Shown here one piece after another: positions 41,259-51,624 of a stretch of DNA of 64,000 nt (positions are counted from its first letter, which is position 1; every line of letters starts with the position of its first letter). Location: NCBI RefSeq assembly GCF_001424195.1, contig NZ_LMOO01000001.1, positions 788,569 through 852,568 on the forward strand, read 5' to 3'. The notes beneath the pieces are model-generated. The model was not told the origin of the DNA. It ran no database searches and saw only the letters and a program-made list of their open reading frames with translations. Made by a program: the position numbers and the translations under genes. The DNA is from Cellulomonas sp. Leaf334. GTDB lineage: Bacteria > Actinomycetota > Actinomycetes > Actinomycetales > Cellulomonadaceae.

Positions 41259-43193
41259 TCAGGCGCTCTCGCGCAGGTTGCGGCGGCGGCCCTCGACCTC
41301 GACCAGCTCCGCGAACGCGGCCTGGTACGCGGCCGGGTCCGCCTCGGCGTCCATGCGCTGGAGGCGTCCGCGCAGGTCGGCGATGTGCCGGGTGAACCCG
41401 ATCTCGACGAGTCGCAGGACAACACCCTTGACGTAGCCCTCGAGCGACTCGGGCCGGTCCTCGGGCAGCGGCGCGACGGCGAGCTCGGTGACCAGCGGGC
41501 GGACCGGCTCGGCGGCCTCCTCGATGACAGCGCCCACCCAGCCGGTCGAGCCACCGGACGCCTGCACCAGGGGCCGCGCGACGCTGAGCCCGCCGGCCGC
41601 CCGGATCGCCTCGTGCACGGCCCGGTAGGCGGGGGCGCCGAACGCGTCGGACGGGAGCTCGTCGAAGTCGGCGGCCACCAGGTCCGGGCGCTGGAGCACC
41701 ACCTCGAGGGCGGTCCGCTCGATCTGCGCGACGGGGTCCCGGCGGTCGGGGACGGGCATGCGCTGGACGGGCACGGGAGTCGGCTCGGAGGACGGCACGG
41801 GACGTTCCTGGCGACCGGATGCCTGCGGGCGCGTGGACGCTCCCTGCACGGCCCGGCGCACGGAGTCCTGGTCGTCGATGCCGAGCCAGCCGGACAGCAG
41901 CCGGGTGTACTCGGGGCGCAGCGCGGCGTCGCGGATCCCGGCGACGATCGGCGCGGCGGCGCGCAGGGCACCGATCCGGCCCTCGGCGGTGCGCAGGTCG
42001 TAGGACGCGAGGGTCGAGCGGATGACGAACTCGTACAGCGGCGTCCGCCCGGCCACCAGCGCACGGACCGCGTCGGGCCCCTTCGCCTGCCGCAGCTCGC
42101 ACGGGTCCATGCCGGACTTCTCGACCGCGACGAACGTCTGCGCGGAGAACGACTGGTCCTCCCCGAACGCCCGCAGCGCGGCCTTCTGACCGGCCGCGTC
42201 GCCGTCGAACGTGAAGATGATCTCGCCGCCGACCGACGCCCCGGACGCCAGCTGCACGCCGCCGGAGGACCCCGAGTCGCCGATGAGCCGTCGCACGATG
42301 CGCGCGTGGTCGGACCCGAACGCCGTGCCGCAGGTGGCCACGGCGGTGCCGACCCCGGACAGGTGCATGGCCATGACGTCGGTGTACCCCTCAACGACGA
42401 CCACCCGCTTGTCGCGCTGCAGGTCCCGCTTCGCCAGGTCGATGCCGTAGAGCACGTGCGACTTCTTGTAGAGCGGCGTCTCGGGGGTGTTCAGGTACTT
42501 GGGCCCCTGGTCCTCGGCGAACAGGTGCCGCGCGCCGAAGCCGACGGTCTCCCCCGTCACCTCACGGATGGGCCACACCAGCCGACCGCGGAACCGGTCG
42601 TAGACGCCGCGCTGCCCCTGGCTGACCAGCCCGGACAGCGTCAGCTCGGCCTCGGTGAACCCGCGGCCGCGCAGGTGCCGCATGAGCGAGTCCCAGCCCT
42701 GCGGCGCGAACCCGACCCCGAAGTCCGCGGCGGCGGCCCGGTCGAAGCCGCGCTCGGAGAGGAACTGCCGACCCGCCGCGGCGGCGGGAGTGCTCAGCTG
42801 CTCCCGGTAGAACTCCTCGGCCACCTTGTGGGCCTCGATGAGCCGACGGCGCTTGCCGGGCTCCTCGCCCGGGCGGGGGCCGCCGCCCTCCTCGTACCGG
42901 AGCTGGAGGCCGACCCGGCCGGCCAGGTACTCGACCGCCTCGGAGAACCCCAGCCCGTCGACCTTCTGGACGAAGTCGATGACGTCGCCGCCCTCGCCGC
43001 AGCCGAAGCAGTGGTACCGGCCGACCTGGGGGCGCACGTGGAACGAGGGGGAACGCTCGTCGTGGAACGGGCACAGGCCCTTCATGGAGCCGACGCCTGC
43101 GGACCTCAGCGTGACGTGCTGGCCGACGATGTCCTCGATGTGGGCGCGCTCGCGGACCGCTTCCACGTCCTCCCGCCGGATGCGTCCTGCCAC
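41259..43193 (-). CDS. dnaG: DNA primase DnaG
   Basis: This 644-residue primase makes RNA primers for replication. The N-terminal CHC2 zinc finger reads CPFHDERSPSFHV then YHCFGCGEGGDVIDF (residues about 41-73). The catalytic core follows, with the TOPRIM segment VVVVEGYTDVMAMHLSG and FTFDGDAAGQKAA (near residues 265-335). The C-terminal part (about 470-644) is the DnaB-interaction domain and is weakly conserved. Start GTG at 43193 gives the usual GRIRREDVEAVRERA beginning. It lies 41 bases after dgt, the conserved dgt-dnaG pair of many actinobacteria. Confidence 0.97.
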   Translation of the reverse strand: MAGRIRREDVEAVRERAHIEDIVGQHVTLRSAGVGSMKGLCPFHDERSPSFHVRPQVGRYHCFGCGEGGDVIDFVQKVDGLGFSEAVEYLAGRVGLQLRYEEGGGPRPGEEPGKRRRLIEAHKVAEEFYREQLSTPAAAAGRQFLSERGFDRAAAADFGVGFAPQGWDSLMRHLRGRGFTEAELTLSGLVSQGQRGVYDRFRGRLVWPIREVTGETVGFGARHLFAEDQGPKYLNTPETPLYKKSHVLYGIDLAKRDLQRDKRVVVVEGYTDVMAMHLSGVGTAVATCGTAFGSDHARIVRRLIGDSGSSGGVQLASGASVGGEIIFTFDGDAAGQKAALRAFGEDQSFSAQTFVAVEKSGMDPCELRQAKGPDAVRALVAGRTPLYEFVIRSTLASYDLRTAEGRIGALRAAAPIVAGIRDAALRPEYTRLLSGWLGIDDQDSVRRAVQGASTRPQASGRQERPVPSSEPTPVPVQRMPVPDRRDPVAQIERTALEVVLQRPDLVAADFDELPSDAFGAPAYRAVHEAIRAAGGLSVARPLVQASGGSTGWVGAVIEEAAEPVRPLVTELAVAPLPEDRPESLEGYVKGVVLRLVEIGFTRHIADLRGRLQRMDAEADPAAYQAAFAELVEVEGRRRNLRESA

Positions 43194-43234
43194 GCCAGGA
43201 GTCTAGGCGTCGCGGGCAGAAGCCAGGACCGACT

Positions 43235-44542
43235 TCACACCAGGACGGGCGGCCCGCCGTGCCGGGGCGGGTGAACCAGGCGGGCGTGCAGCTCGGCGGC
43301 CGAGACGTCGGTGAGCGAGGCCACCTGGTCGATCACGACGCGCAGGCGCGCGGCGTCGTTCTCGGCCTCCACCCAGTCCGCCGCGAACGGCGGTTCGAGC
43401 GCGATCGGCGCACGCTCGGACAGCACGTGCACCAGGTCGACGAGCACCTCGCGCTGCCGGTGGTAGAGCGGTTCGAGCTCGCGCGGCGCCATGACGTAGG
43501 TGACGGCGAGACCCTTGAGCACCAGGATCTCGGCGAGCGTCTCGTGCGGGACGATGAGGTCGGCCGCGTACCGGGTCAGCGGCCCCGGGCCGTACTCCTC
43601 GCGCGTGGCCAGCTGCGAGGCCTTGGCGAACCGGCCGATGAGCTGGCTGGTCGAGTCCTTGAGCGAGGCCAGCGCCGCGCGGGAGCCGTCGAACCCCGGG
43701 CGCCACAGCCGGGCGGCGACCAGCCGGTCGATCGCGTCCTGCAGCCCCTGCGCGCTGACTGCGTCGCCGTACCAGGTCTGCACGGCCTCGACCACGCGGT
43801 CGCGCTCCCCCGGGACGCCGAGCACCTCGAGGTCCAGGCGCCCGCCGACGACCGCGTCCTCGACGTCGTGCACCGAGTAGGAGATGTCGTCGGCGAGGTC
43901 CATGACCTGCGCCTCGAGGCACTTGCGTCCGCCGGGCGCCTGCTCGCGCAGCCACTCGAACACGGGCAGGTCGTCCTCGTAGACGCCGAACTTGTGCGTC
44001 GGCTTGCCGCTGGCGGCGCTGACCGGTCCCTGCAGGTGCCGCCACGGGTACTTCACCGAGGCGTCGAGGCTGGCGCGTGTGAGGTTGAGCCCGACCGCGC
44101 GGCCGTCGGGTGCGACGACCTTGGGCTCCAGCCGGGTGAGCAGCCGCAGCGTCTGCGCGTTGCCCTCGAACCCGCCGATGCCCTTGGCCAGCTCCGCGAG
44201 CGCGCGCTCGCCGTTGTGCCCGAACGGCGGGTGCCCGAGGTCGTGCGCGAGGCACGCGGTGTCGACGATGTCGGGGTCGCAGCCCAGTGCCTTGCCGATC
44301 TCCCGGCCCACCTGCGCGACCTCGAGCGTGTGCGTCAGCCGCGTGCGCACGAAGTCGTCCGACGACGGGCCGAGCACCTGCGTCTTGGCGCCGAGGCGCC
44401 GCAGCGCCGAGGAGTGCACGAGCCGCGCACGGTCCCGCTCGAACGCGGTCCGCTCGCGCGACTTCACCGGCTCGGGGACCCAGCGCGCCCGGTCGGCGTC
44501 GACGTACCCGTCGAGGTCGAGGGACTGATCGAGTTGGGTCAC
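43235..44542 (-). CDS. dgt: Deoxyguanosinetriphosphate triphosphohydrolase-like HD-domain protein
   Basis: This 435-residue HD-domain phosphohydrolase of the dGTPase family cleaves dNTPs to deoxynucleoside and triphosphate. Metal-binding motifs: RTRLTHTLEVAQ (histidine) and LAHDLGHPPFGHNGE (HD pair), with ADDISYSVHDVEDAV completing the site. The N-terminal RTAFERDRARLVHSSALRRLGAKTQV block is typical. The GTG at 44542 gives a normal N-terminus; a second GTG at 44596 would overlap the amylase gene and lacks a better ribosome-binding site. Ahead of it on the same strand lies the maltodextrin operon, only 16 bases away. Confidence 0.92.
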   Translation of the reverse strand: MTQLDQSLDLDGYVDADRARWVPEPVKSRERTAFERDRARLVHSSALRRLGAKTQVLGPSSDDFVRTRLTHTLEVAQVGREIGKALGCDPDIVDTACLAHDLGHPPFGHNGERALAELAKGIGGFEGNAQTLRLLTRLEPKVVAPDGRAVGLNLTRASLDASVKYPWRHLQGPVSAASGKPTHKFGVYEDDLPVFEWLREQAPGGRKCLEAQVMDLADDISYSVHDVEDAVVGGRLDLEVLGVPGERDRVVEAVQTWYGDAVSAQGLQDAIDRLVAARLWRPGFDGSRAALASLKDSTSQLIGRFAKASQLATREEYGPGPLTRYAADLIVPHETLAEILVLKGLAVTYVMAPRELEPLYHRQREVLVDLVHVLSERAPIALEPPFAADWVEAENDAARLRVVIDQVASLTDVSAAELHARLVHPPRHGGPPVLV

Positions 44543-44558
44543 CTGCCCAGCGTAACGA

Positions 44559-46403
44559 TCACGCCAGACGCCAGACCTGCACTCCCGGGCCGTCACCCTG
44601 CAGCACCAGCGCGTCCGGCCGCACCCTGAGGTCGCCGCCGCCGTACAGGTTCTCCGGCGACGCCCCCGGCGCGAGCAGGTGCCGCGGCAGGTCCACGCCC
44701 TCCCACGGCGCGCGGGCGACGAGGACGAGGACGCGCTCGTGGAGGGTCTCGCGCAGGTACGCGACCGCGTCGGGCGTCACGACGGCCCACCGCATGCCAC
44801 CCTCGCGCAGCGCGCGCGAACCGCGCCGGACCGCGATGAGCGACCGGTAGATCTCGAACGTCCCGGCGTCCCAGCGCGGTCCCCCGCCCGCGTCGATCTC
44901 GCCCCAGGGCATCGGGACGCGGGAGTGCTCACCGTTGGTGCCGGTCAGGCCGCCCTCGTCGCCCGCGAACATCGCGGGCGTCCCCGGGTAGGTGAACAGC
45001 AGGCCCGCGGCCAGCTCGACGCGTTCGCGTGTCCCGACGACCGTGCGCAGCCGCGCGGTGTCGTGCGAGCCGAGCATGTTCCACTGGTGGGTCGTCACCG
45101 CCCACGGCACGGTCGAGTCGAAGTCGCGCATGGTCTCGACCATGGACACCCCGTCGCGACGTGGGATCGGCACCGGCATCCCGAGGAAGCCGAGCTCGCG
45201 GTCGGGGTCCCTGAGCCACGTCCACACGGGGCGCGTGAACGCCGAGTAGTTCATGTTCGCGTGCCAGCCGCCCGCGGCCAGGTCGGTCCCCGCGTCGTGG
45301 AAGTGCTCCGAGACCAGCACCGCCTCGGGGTTGAGGGCGTGCATGGTCGACCGGATCGTGCGGGCCACCTGGAGCGTCAGGTCGTCGTCGGCGTACCGGC
45401 CGGTCATGTTGGCGACGTCGATCCGCCAGCCGTCCAGCGAGTACGGCTCGACCAGCCAGCGACCGATCACCGAGTCGGGGCCCTCGACCATGCGACCGGC
45501 GAGCGCCGGGGCGTTGTAGTTGAGCTTGGGCAGCGACGCGTGCTCGAGCCAGCCGACGTACCCGGGGTCGTCGTCGGTCCAGTAGTAGAAGGACCCCTCC
45601 TCGCTGGACCGGTCGGCCTGGGCGCGCCCGAACCACTCGTGGCCGGCGCCCGTGTGGTTGGTCGTGAGGTCACCCAGGATCCGCATGCCCCGCGCGTGCA
45701 CAGCGCGGCTCAGGGACGCGAGCGCCTCGTCGCCACCCAGCAGCGGGTCCACGCGGTCGAACGTGCTCGCGTCGTAGCGGTGGTTGGACCGGCCCGGGAA
45801 CACCGGCGTCAGGTAGAGGGTGTCGACGCCGAGGCGCTGCAGGTGGTCGAGCCGCTGCTCGACGCCGGGCAGGTCGCCGCCGAAGTACTGCTGCGCGACA
45901 CCGGGACCGGACGCGATGGGCTCGTCGTCCCATCGGGCCGGCAGGGCCCAGTCCGGGAGGTCGCCGCTCTGCTGACCGGACCGGGCGAACCGGTCCGGGA
46001 ACACCTGGTAGACCACCGACGTGTCCATCCAGGCAGGCGCAGGGTCGTGCACGGTCAGCCGGAAGTCACCGGCGTCGGGCACGTCCCGCTCGTGGAGGCC
46101 TCGACCGTTCAGCCACCGGTACCCGCCGGGCTCGTCGAGGAGCACCCGATAGCCGGCGACCGGGTTGTGCACCGGGACCTCGCCCACGTACCAGCGCGCG
46201 TCGTCGTCGACCCGCTCAAGCCGCGTCGGCACCATCCGCGGCTCCGCGTCGCGGACCGTGCGCAGCCAGACGGCCCGCTCGGTCCCCGACACCGGCACCC
46301 GGACGCGCACCGGGACGACGTCTCCCAGCCGCGGCGTGGCCCGCCGGACGTACAGCTCCGAGCCGTCGTGGTGCGGCTGGTCGAGCAGGTGGCGCACGCT
46401 CAA
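44559..46403 (-). CDS. GH13 maltodextrin hydrolase (neopullulanase/cyclomaltodextrinase-like)
   Basis: This 614-residue cytoplasmic enzyme has an N-terminal beta-sandwich (CBM34-like, residues about 1-120), then the GH13 barrel starting at DTSVVYQVFPDRFARSG. Catalytic residues: aspartate nucleophile in DGWRIDVANM, glutamate acid/base in VLVSEHF and the stabilising aspartate in LGSHDTARL. It would cleave maltodextrins imported by the MalEFG system encoded just upstream. The start appears to be TTG at 46403, overlapping the malG stop as TTGA; the next in-frame GTG is two codons later. No signal peptide. Confidence 0.9.
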   Translation of the reverse strand: MSVRHLLDQPHHDGSELYVRRATPRLGDVVPVRVRVPVSGTERAVWLRTVRDAEPRMVPTRLERVDDDARWYVGEVPVHNPVAGYRVLLDEPGGYRWLNGRGLHERDVPDAGDFRLTVHDPAPAWMDTSVVYQVFPDRFARSGQQSGDLPDWALPARWDDEPIASGPGVAQQYFGGDLPGVEQRLDHLQRLGVDTLYLTPVFPGRSNHRYDASTFDRVDPLLGGDEALASLSRAVHARGMRILGDLTTNHTGAGHEWFGRAQADRSSEEGSFYYWTDDDPGYVGWLEHASLPKLNYNAPALAGRMVEGPDSVIGRWLVEPYSLDGWRIDVANMTGRYADDDLTLQVARTIRSTMHALNPEAVLVSEHFHDAGTDLAAGGWHANMNYSAFTRPVWTWLRDPDRELGFLGMPVPIPRRDGVSMVETMRDFDSTVPWAVTTHQWNMLGSHDTARLRTVVGTRERVELAAGLLFTYPGTPAMFAGDEGGLTGTNGEHSRVPMPWGEIDAGGGPRWDAGTFEIYRSLIAVRRGSRALREGGMRWAVVTPDAVAYLRETLHERVLVLVARAPWEGVDLPRHLLAPGASPENLYGGGDLRVRPDALVLQGDGPGVQVWRLA

Positions 46404-47308
46404 CCCTTGACCGAACCCGCGGTGAGGCCCGAGACGATGTACTTCTGCAGGAAGAGGAAGAGCAGGATCACCGGGATCGCGGCGAGCACCGCACCGGCCG
46501 CGAACCAGCCCCAGCGGGCGTTGCGCTCGTCGGCGGCCCAGAAGTACAGGCCGACAGCCAGCGTGAACTCCTCGGGCCGCTGCAGGACCACCTTGGCGAT
46601 GATGAACTCACCGAACGTCCCGATGAAGGACAGCAACCCGACGACGGCGAGGATCGGCGCGACGAGGCGCAGGATGATCGTCCAGAAGATCTGTGCGTGC
46701 GAGGCCCCGTCGATCTTGGCCGCCTCGTCGAGCTCTCGCGGCACGGTGTTGAAGAACCCGTACATGAGGAACGTGTTCACCCCCAGCGCTCCGCCCAGGT
46801 AGACGGCGATGAGCCCGAGCCTGCTGTTCAGACCGAGCATCGGGAACACGTCACCGATGGAGAGCAGCACCAGGAAGATCGCCACGAACGCGAGCATCTG
46901 CGGGAACATCTGCACGATCAGCAGCGCCGTCAGGCCGCCGTGACGGCCCTGGAACCGGAACCGCGAGAAGGCGTACGCGGCGGCCCCGCCCATCAGCACG
47001 GTGCCGATCGCCGTCACCGTGCAGATGACGATCGAGTTGGCGAACCAGCTGGGGTAGTCCAGGTTGAACAGCTCGCGGTAGTTCTCGAAGTCGATCGTCC
47101 GGAACAGCTGGTTCGAGCCGGTCAGCGTCCCGCCGGGGTTCAGCGAGGCGGACAGGACGTACACCAACGGGACGACGCAGACCACGATCGTCACGATGCC
47201 CACGACGTGCCGCCAGCCGATCTCGGCCCACCAGCGGCGACCACGGGGTACCCCGTCCCGCTCCACGACGGTGCCCGGCGTCTCCCGGTCCACGACGGTG
47301 CTGGCCAT
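46400..47308 (-). CDS. malG: Maltose/maltodextrin ABC transporter permease MalG
   Basis: This 302-residue permease has six spans (first: VVGIVTIVVCVVPLVYVLSAS). The EAA loop is ELDEAAKIDGASHAQIFWTIILRLVAPILAV (near residues 190-220) and the C-terminus QKYIVSGLTAGSVKG is the conserved MalG tail. It lies one base after malF and overlaps the GH13 gene. With MalF it forms the channel for maltodextrin uptake; the ATPase is not encoded here. Confidence 0.94.
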   Translation of the reverse strand: MASTVVDRETPGTVVERDGVPRGRRWWAEIGWRHVVGIVTIVVCVVPLVYVLSASLNPGGTLTGSNQLFRTIDFENYRELFNLDYPSWFANSIVICTVTAIGTVLMGGAAAYAFSRFRFQGRHGGLTALLIVQMFPQMLAFVAIFLVLLSIGDVFPMLGLNSRLGLIAVYLGGALGVNTFLMYGFFNTVPRELDEAAKIDGASHAQIFWTIILRLVAPILAVVGLLSFIGTFGEFIIAKVVLQRPEEFTLAVGLYFWAADERNARWGWFAAGAVLAAIPVILLFLFLQKYIVSGLTAGSVKG

Positions 47309-47309
47309 C

Positions 47310-48926
<1,617 letters not shown>

Positions 48927-48990
48927 GCGGGTCCTCCGGGACGACGGTGTCAGCTACGGGGGTTGCCGGGCTCAGCACGGCGTGCGAGAA

Positions 48991-49033
48991 GGACGTCCCG
49001 CCGGGCAGCTGCGCGCCGCCCGGCGGGACGTCC
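48991..49033 (-). terminator. Strong hairpin between malE and malF
   Basis: Perfect 16-bp arms (GGACGTCCCGCCGGGC and its complement) enclose an 11-base loop, eight bases after the malE stop. It parallels the hairpin after the sugar-binding gene of the other ABC operon and probably lowers permease expression relative to MalE. Confidence 0.8.
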
Positions 49034-49040
49034 TCGACCG

Positions 49041-50282
49041 TCAGACCTTGTCGACGGCGTCCTGCACGTTGGTGACCATCGTGTTCCACGCGCTGACCGG
49101 CTCGGCCTGCCCGCTGATGATCTGTGCCTCGGTGGCACCCCAGAAGGCCCACACGGAGCTCATCGCGGGGATGGCCGGCATGGGGGCGCCGGTCGCGCCC
49201 GCCTCGCCGAAGCCCTTGAGGATCCCGTTGTCGACCTTCGCGGCGGACGCGGAGTTGGCCGGCATGCGGCCACCCTCGGCGTACAGCGCGTCCTGAGCGG
49301 CCTCGGTCGACAGGAAGTTGACGACGAGCTCGTTGGCGAGCACCGGGTTCTTCGACTTCGCCGAGACGAACGCGCCCTGGACGCCGACGAACGGCTGTGC
49401 CGGCTGGCCACCGGCGCTGGGGACGGGCAGCACGGCGATGTCCAGGCCGGCCTCCTCGAACGCCGAGGTGTTCCACGGGCCGGTGATCATGTACGGCGCC
49501 TGGCCGTCGAGGAACGCCTGCTTGGCCTTCTCGCCGTCGACCGCGAGGTCGAGGACCTTCTCGGTGCCGAGCTTGGCCAGGTACGCGGCGAACGCGTCAC
49601 CGGCCGGACCGCCCATCTCGAGGGTGTCGGTGTAGGAGCCGTCCGCGGACTGCTCGAACACCGGGGCGCCGAACGACGTCTGCAGCGGGTACAGGTGGTA
49701 CGGGTCCGAGTCCGGGCCCTGCTGGATGAGGACCGAGAAGGGGGTGCCCGCCGTCTTCGCCTGGGCGATCAGCTCGTCGAACGTCGCCGCGGGGGTGTCC
49801 GCCAGCAGCGCGTTGTTGCGGACGAGGGCGATGTTCTCGATGGACAGCGGCGTCCCGTAGACCTTGCCGTCGTACGTGACGCCGGCGATGGCCGAGTCGG
49901 AGAAGTCCCCGGCCTTGTCGCCGAGCTCGAGGGGTGCGACGACGCCGTTGTTGACCCACTCACCCAGGCCGTCGTGCGCCGAGATGATGACGTCGGGGCC
50001 CTCGCCGGTCGGGACCTGCGCGACGAAGTCCTTGCCGATGTCGCCCGACGCCTTCTGGACGAGCTCGACCTCGATGCCGGTCTCCTCGGTGAACGTGGCG
50101 ACGACCGGCTCCATCTCCTTGATGCGGGTGTCGTCGACCCACATCGTCAGGGTGCCGGTCGCACCGGCGCTCTCGGTCGGTGCGCTCGACGCGTCGTCGC
50201 CCGAGTCGTTCGAGCTCGAGCATGCGGTCAACGCCAGCGCAAGGCCGATCGTCGCCGCGACGACAGGGATGCTCCGTCGCAT
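49041..50282 (-). CDS. malE: Maltose/maltodextrin-binding lipoprotein MalE
   Basis: This 413-residue class I solute-binding protein has a lipoprotein signal (LALALTAC followed by a Ser/Asp/Thr-rich linker). Typical features: GTLTMWVDDTRIKEMEPVVATFTEETGIEVELVQ, GPDVIISAHDGLGEWVNNG, GKVYGTPLSIENIALVRNNALL, and MITGPWNTSAFEEAG with PFVGVQGAFVSAKSKNP, all close to MalE. The ATG at 50282 is preferred to the ATG at 50288 because GGAG lies six bases before it and touches the earlier one. It leads the malEFG-GH13 operon and its promoter region contains TTGCAAG-type elements. Confidence 0.94.
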   Translation of the reverse strand: MRRSIPVVAATIGLALALTACSSSNDSGDDASSAPTESAGATGTLTMWVDDTRIKEMEPVVATFTEETGIEVELVQKASGDIGKDFVAQVPTGEGPDVIISAHDGLGEWVNNGVVAPLELGDKAGDFSDSAIAGVTYDGKVYGTPLSIENIALVRNNALLADTPAATFDELIAQAKTAGTPFSVLIQQGPDSDPYHLYPLQTSFGAPVFEQSADGSYTDTLEMGGPAGDAFAAYLAKLGTEKVLDLAVDGEKAKQAFLDGQAPYMITGPWNTSAFEEAGLDIAVLPVPSAGGQPAQPFVGVQGAFVSAKSKNPVLANELVVNFLSTEAAQDALYAEGGRMPANSASAAKVDNGILKGFGEAGATGAPMPAIPAMSSVWAFWGATEAQIISGQAEPVSAWNTMVTNVQDAVDKV

Positions 50283-50371
50283 CGTCATCTCCAAAGTGGG
50301 GTGTGTGCCGCGCGGCGGAACCCCACCGACGCTGGCCTGATGAACCAGAAGTTAGCCTCGTTGCCACAGCG

Positions 50372-50392
50372 CTTGCAAGTCGTTACGGTAAC
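50372..50392. promoter_or_regulatory. Operator-like palindromes in the malE-malR intergenic region
   Basis: A perfect 8-bp palindrome CTTGCAAG (50372-50379) is followed by GTTACGGTAAC (50382-50392). On the minus strand the first overlaps TTGCAA, a possible -35 hexamer 17-18 bases before TAACTT-like sequence, so binding here would block malE transcription. The TTGCA half-site recurs upstream of the amylase gene. Confidence 0.6.
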
Positions 50393-50469
50393 TTTCAGGC
50401 AACGGTTTCAGAGGGCGTGCTCGTGGCGTCCCGGTGACCTTCATGAACGATTACGGACGAGGAGGTCCG

Positions 50470-51543
50470 GTGTCCCCTACGCTGCCGCCTGTGCGCACCC
50501 GACTGACGGATCTGGCCGAACAGGCCGGCGTCAGCACGGCAACGGTGTCTCGGGTCCTCAACGGCAAGCACGGCGTGTCGGCCCAGGCGCGGCAAGCCGT
50601 GCTGGCGGCTCTCGACGTGCTCGGGTACGAGCGACCCGAGAAGCTGCGCACCCGGTCCGCCGGTCTGGTCGGCCTCGTCGTGCCCGAGCTCTCGAACCCG
50701 GTCTTCCCCGCGTTCGCGCAGGTCATCGAGACGATGCTCACCGAGCGCGGGTACACCCCGCTGCTGTGCACCCAGTCCCCCGGCGGGACCACCGAGGACC
50801 AGTACGTCGAGATGCTGCTCGAGCACGCCGTCGACGGGATCGTCTTCGTCTCCGGCCTGCACGCCGACACGACCGCGAGCAAGGAGCGGTACCACCGCCT
50901 GCGCAGCCGCGGCATGCCGATCGTGCTGGTCAACGGCTTCGCCGAGGGGGTCGACGCGCCGTCCGTCTCGACGGACGACTCCGCCGCCCTGGACCTCGCG
51001 TTCCGGCACCTCGTCTCGCTCGGGCACCGCTCGATCGGGCTGGCGATCGGCCCGGAGCGCTTCGTGCCGGCGGCCCGCAAGCGGGTGGAGTTCGCGGTCA
51101 ACCTGGAGCGCCACCTCGGCGTGACGGACCCCGACGGGCACGTCGTCACGACGCTGTTCACGGTCGAGGGCGGTCAGGCCGCGGCGCTCGAGCTCATCGA
51201 CTCCGGGCACACCGCGATCATCTGCGGCTCGGACCTCATGGCGCTCGGCGCCATCCGCGCGGCCCGCTCGCGAGGGCTGTCCGTGCCGGGCGACCTGTCG
51301 GTGGTCGGCTTCGACGACTCGCCGCTGATCGCGTTCACCGACCCGCCCCTGACCACCGTGCGTCAGCCGGTGCTCTCGATGGGGCACGCCGCGGTCTCCG
51401 CGCTCGTGGGTGAGATCAACGGCACCCCGGCGTCCCGGACCGAGCTGAAGTTCCACCCCGAGCTCATCGTGCGCGGCTCCACGGGCGCCGCACCCAGCCT
51501 GACCTCGGTCGCTGTGACCACTGAGGCCCCCGCCGTACTCTGA
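50470..51543 (+). CDS. LacI-family repressor of the maltose/alpha-glucan genes
   Basis: This 357-residue regulator has the HTH TRLTDLAEQAGVSTATVSRVLNGKHGV (residues about 8-34) and an effector domain with AGLVGLVVPELSNPVFPAFAQVIE and LSVVGFDDSPLIAFTDPPLTTVRQP. MalR-like proteins of actinomycetes bind CTTGCA-type sites. The GTG at 50470 is chosen because GAGGAGGT precedes it at the right distance; earlier in-frame starts at 50434 and 50443 lack this. It is divergent from malE and 81 bases upstream of the alpha-glucosidase gene, which it probably co-transcribes with. Confidence 0.9.
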   Translation: MSPTLPPVRTRLTDLAEQAGVSTATVSRVLNGKHGVSAQARQAVLAALDVLGYERPEKLRTRSAGLVGLVVPELSNPVFPAFAQVIETMLTERGYTPLLCTQSPGGTTEDQYVEMLLEHAVDGIVFVSGLHADTTASKERYHRLRSRGMPIVLVNGFAEGVDAPSVSTDDSAALDLAFRHLVSLGHRSIGLAIGPERFVPAARKRVEFAVNLERHLGVTDPDGHVVTTLFTVEGGQAAALELIDSGHTAIICGSDLMALGAIRAARSRGLSVPGDLSVVGFDDSPLIAFTDPPLTTVRQPVLSMGHAAVSALVGEINGTPASRTELKFHPELIVRGSTGAAPSLTSVAVTTEAPAVL

Positions 51544-51624
51544 TCGGACCGTGAGTCCTCCGGGACCCCTGTTCGGCAACGGCGCCTCCCCCTTCTGACA
51601 CCCCCCGAAGTGAGGCATGCCCGC

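Noticed and set aside
49041..50294. malE start at 50294 (TTG) or 50288 (ATG)
   Set aside because: GGAG sits six bases before the ATG at 50282 and abuts the earlier ATG, so 50282 is preferred.
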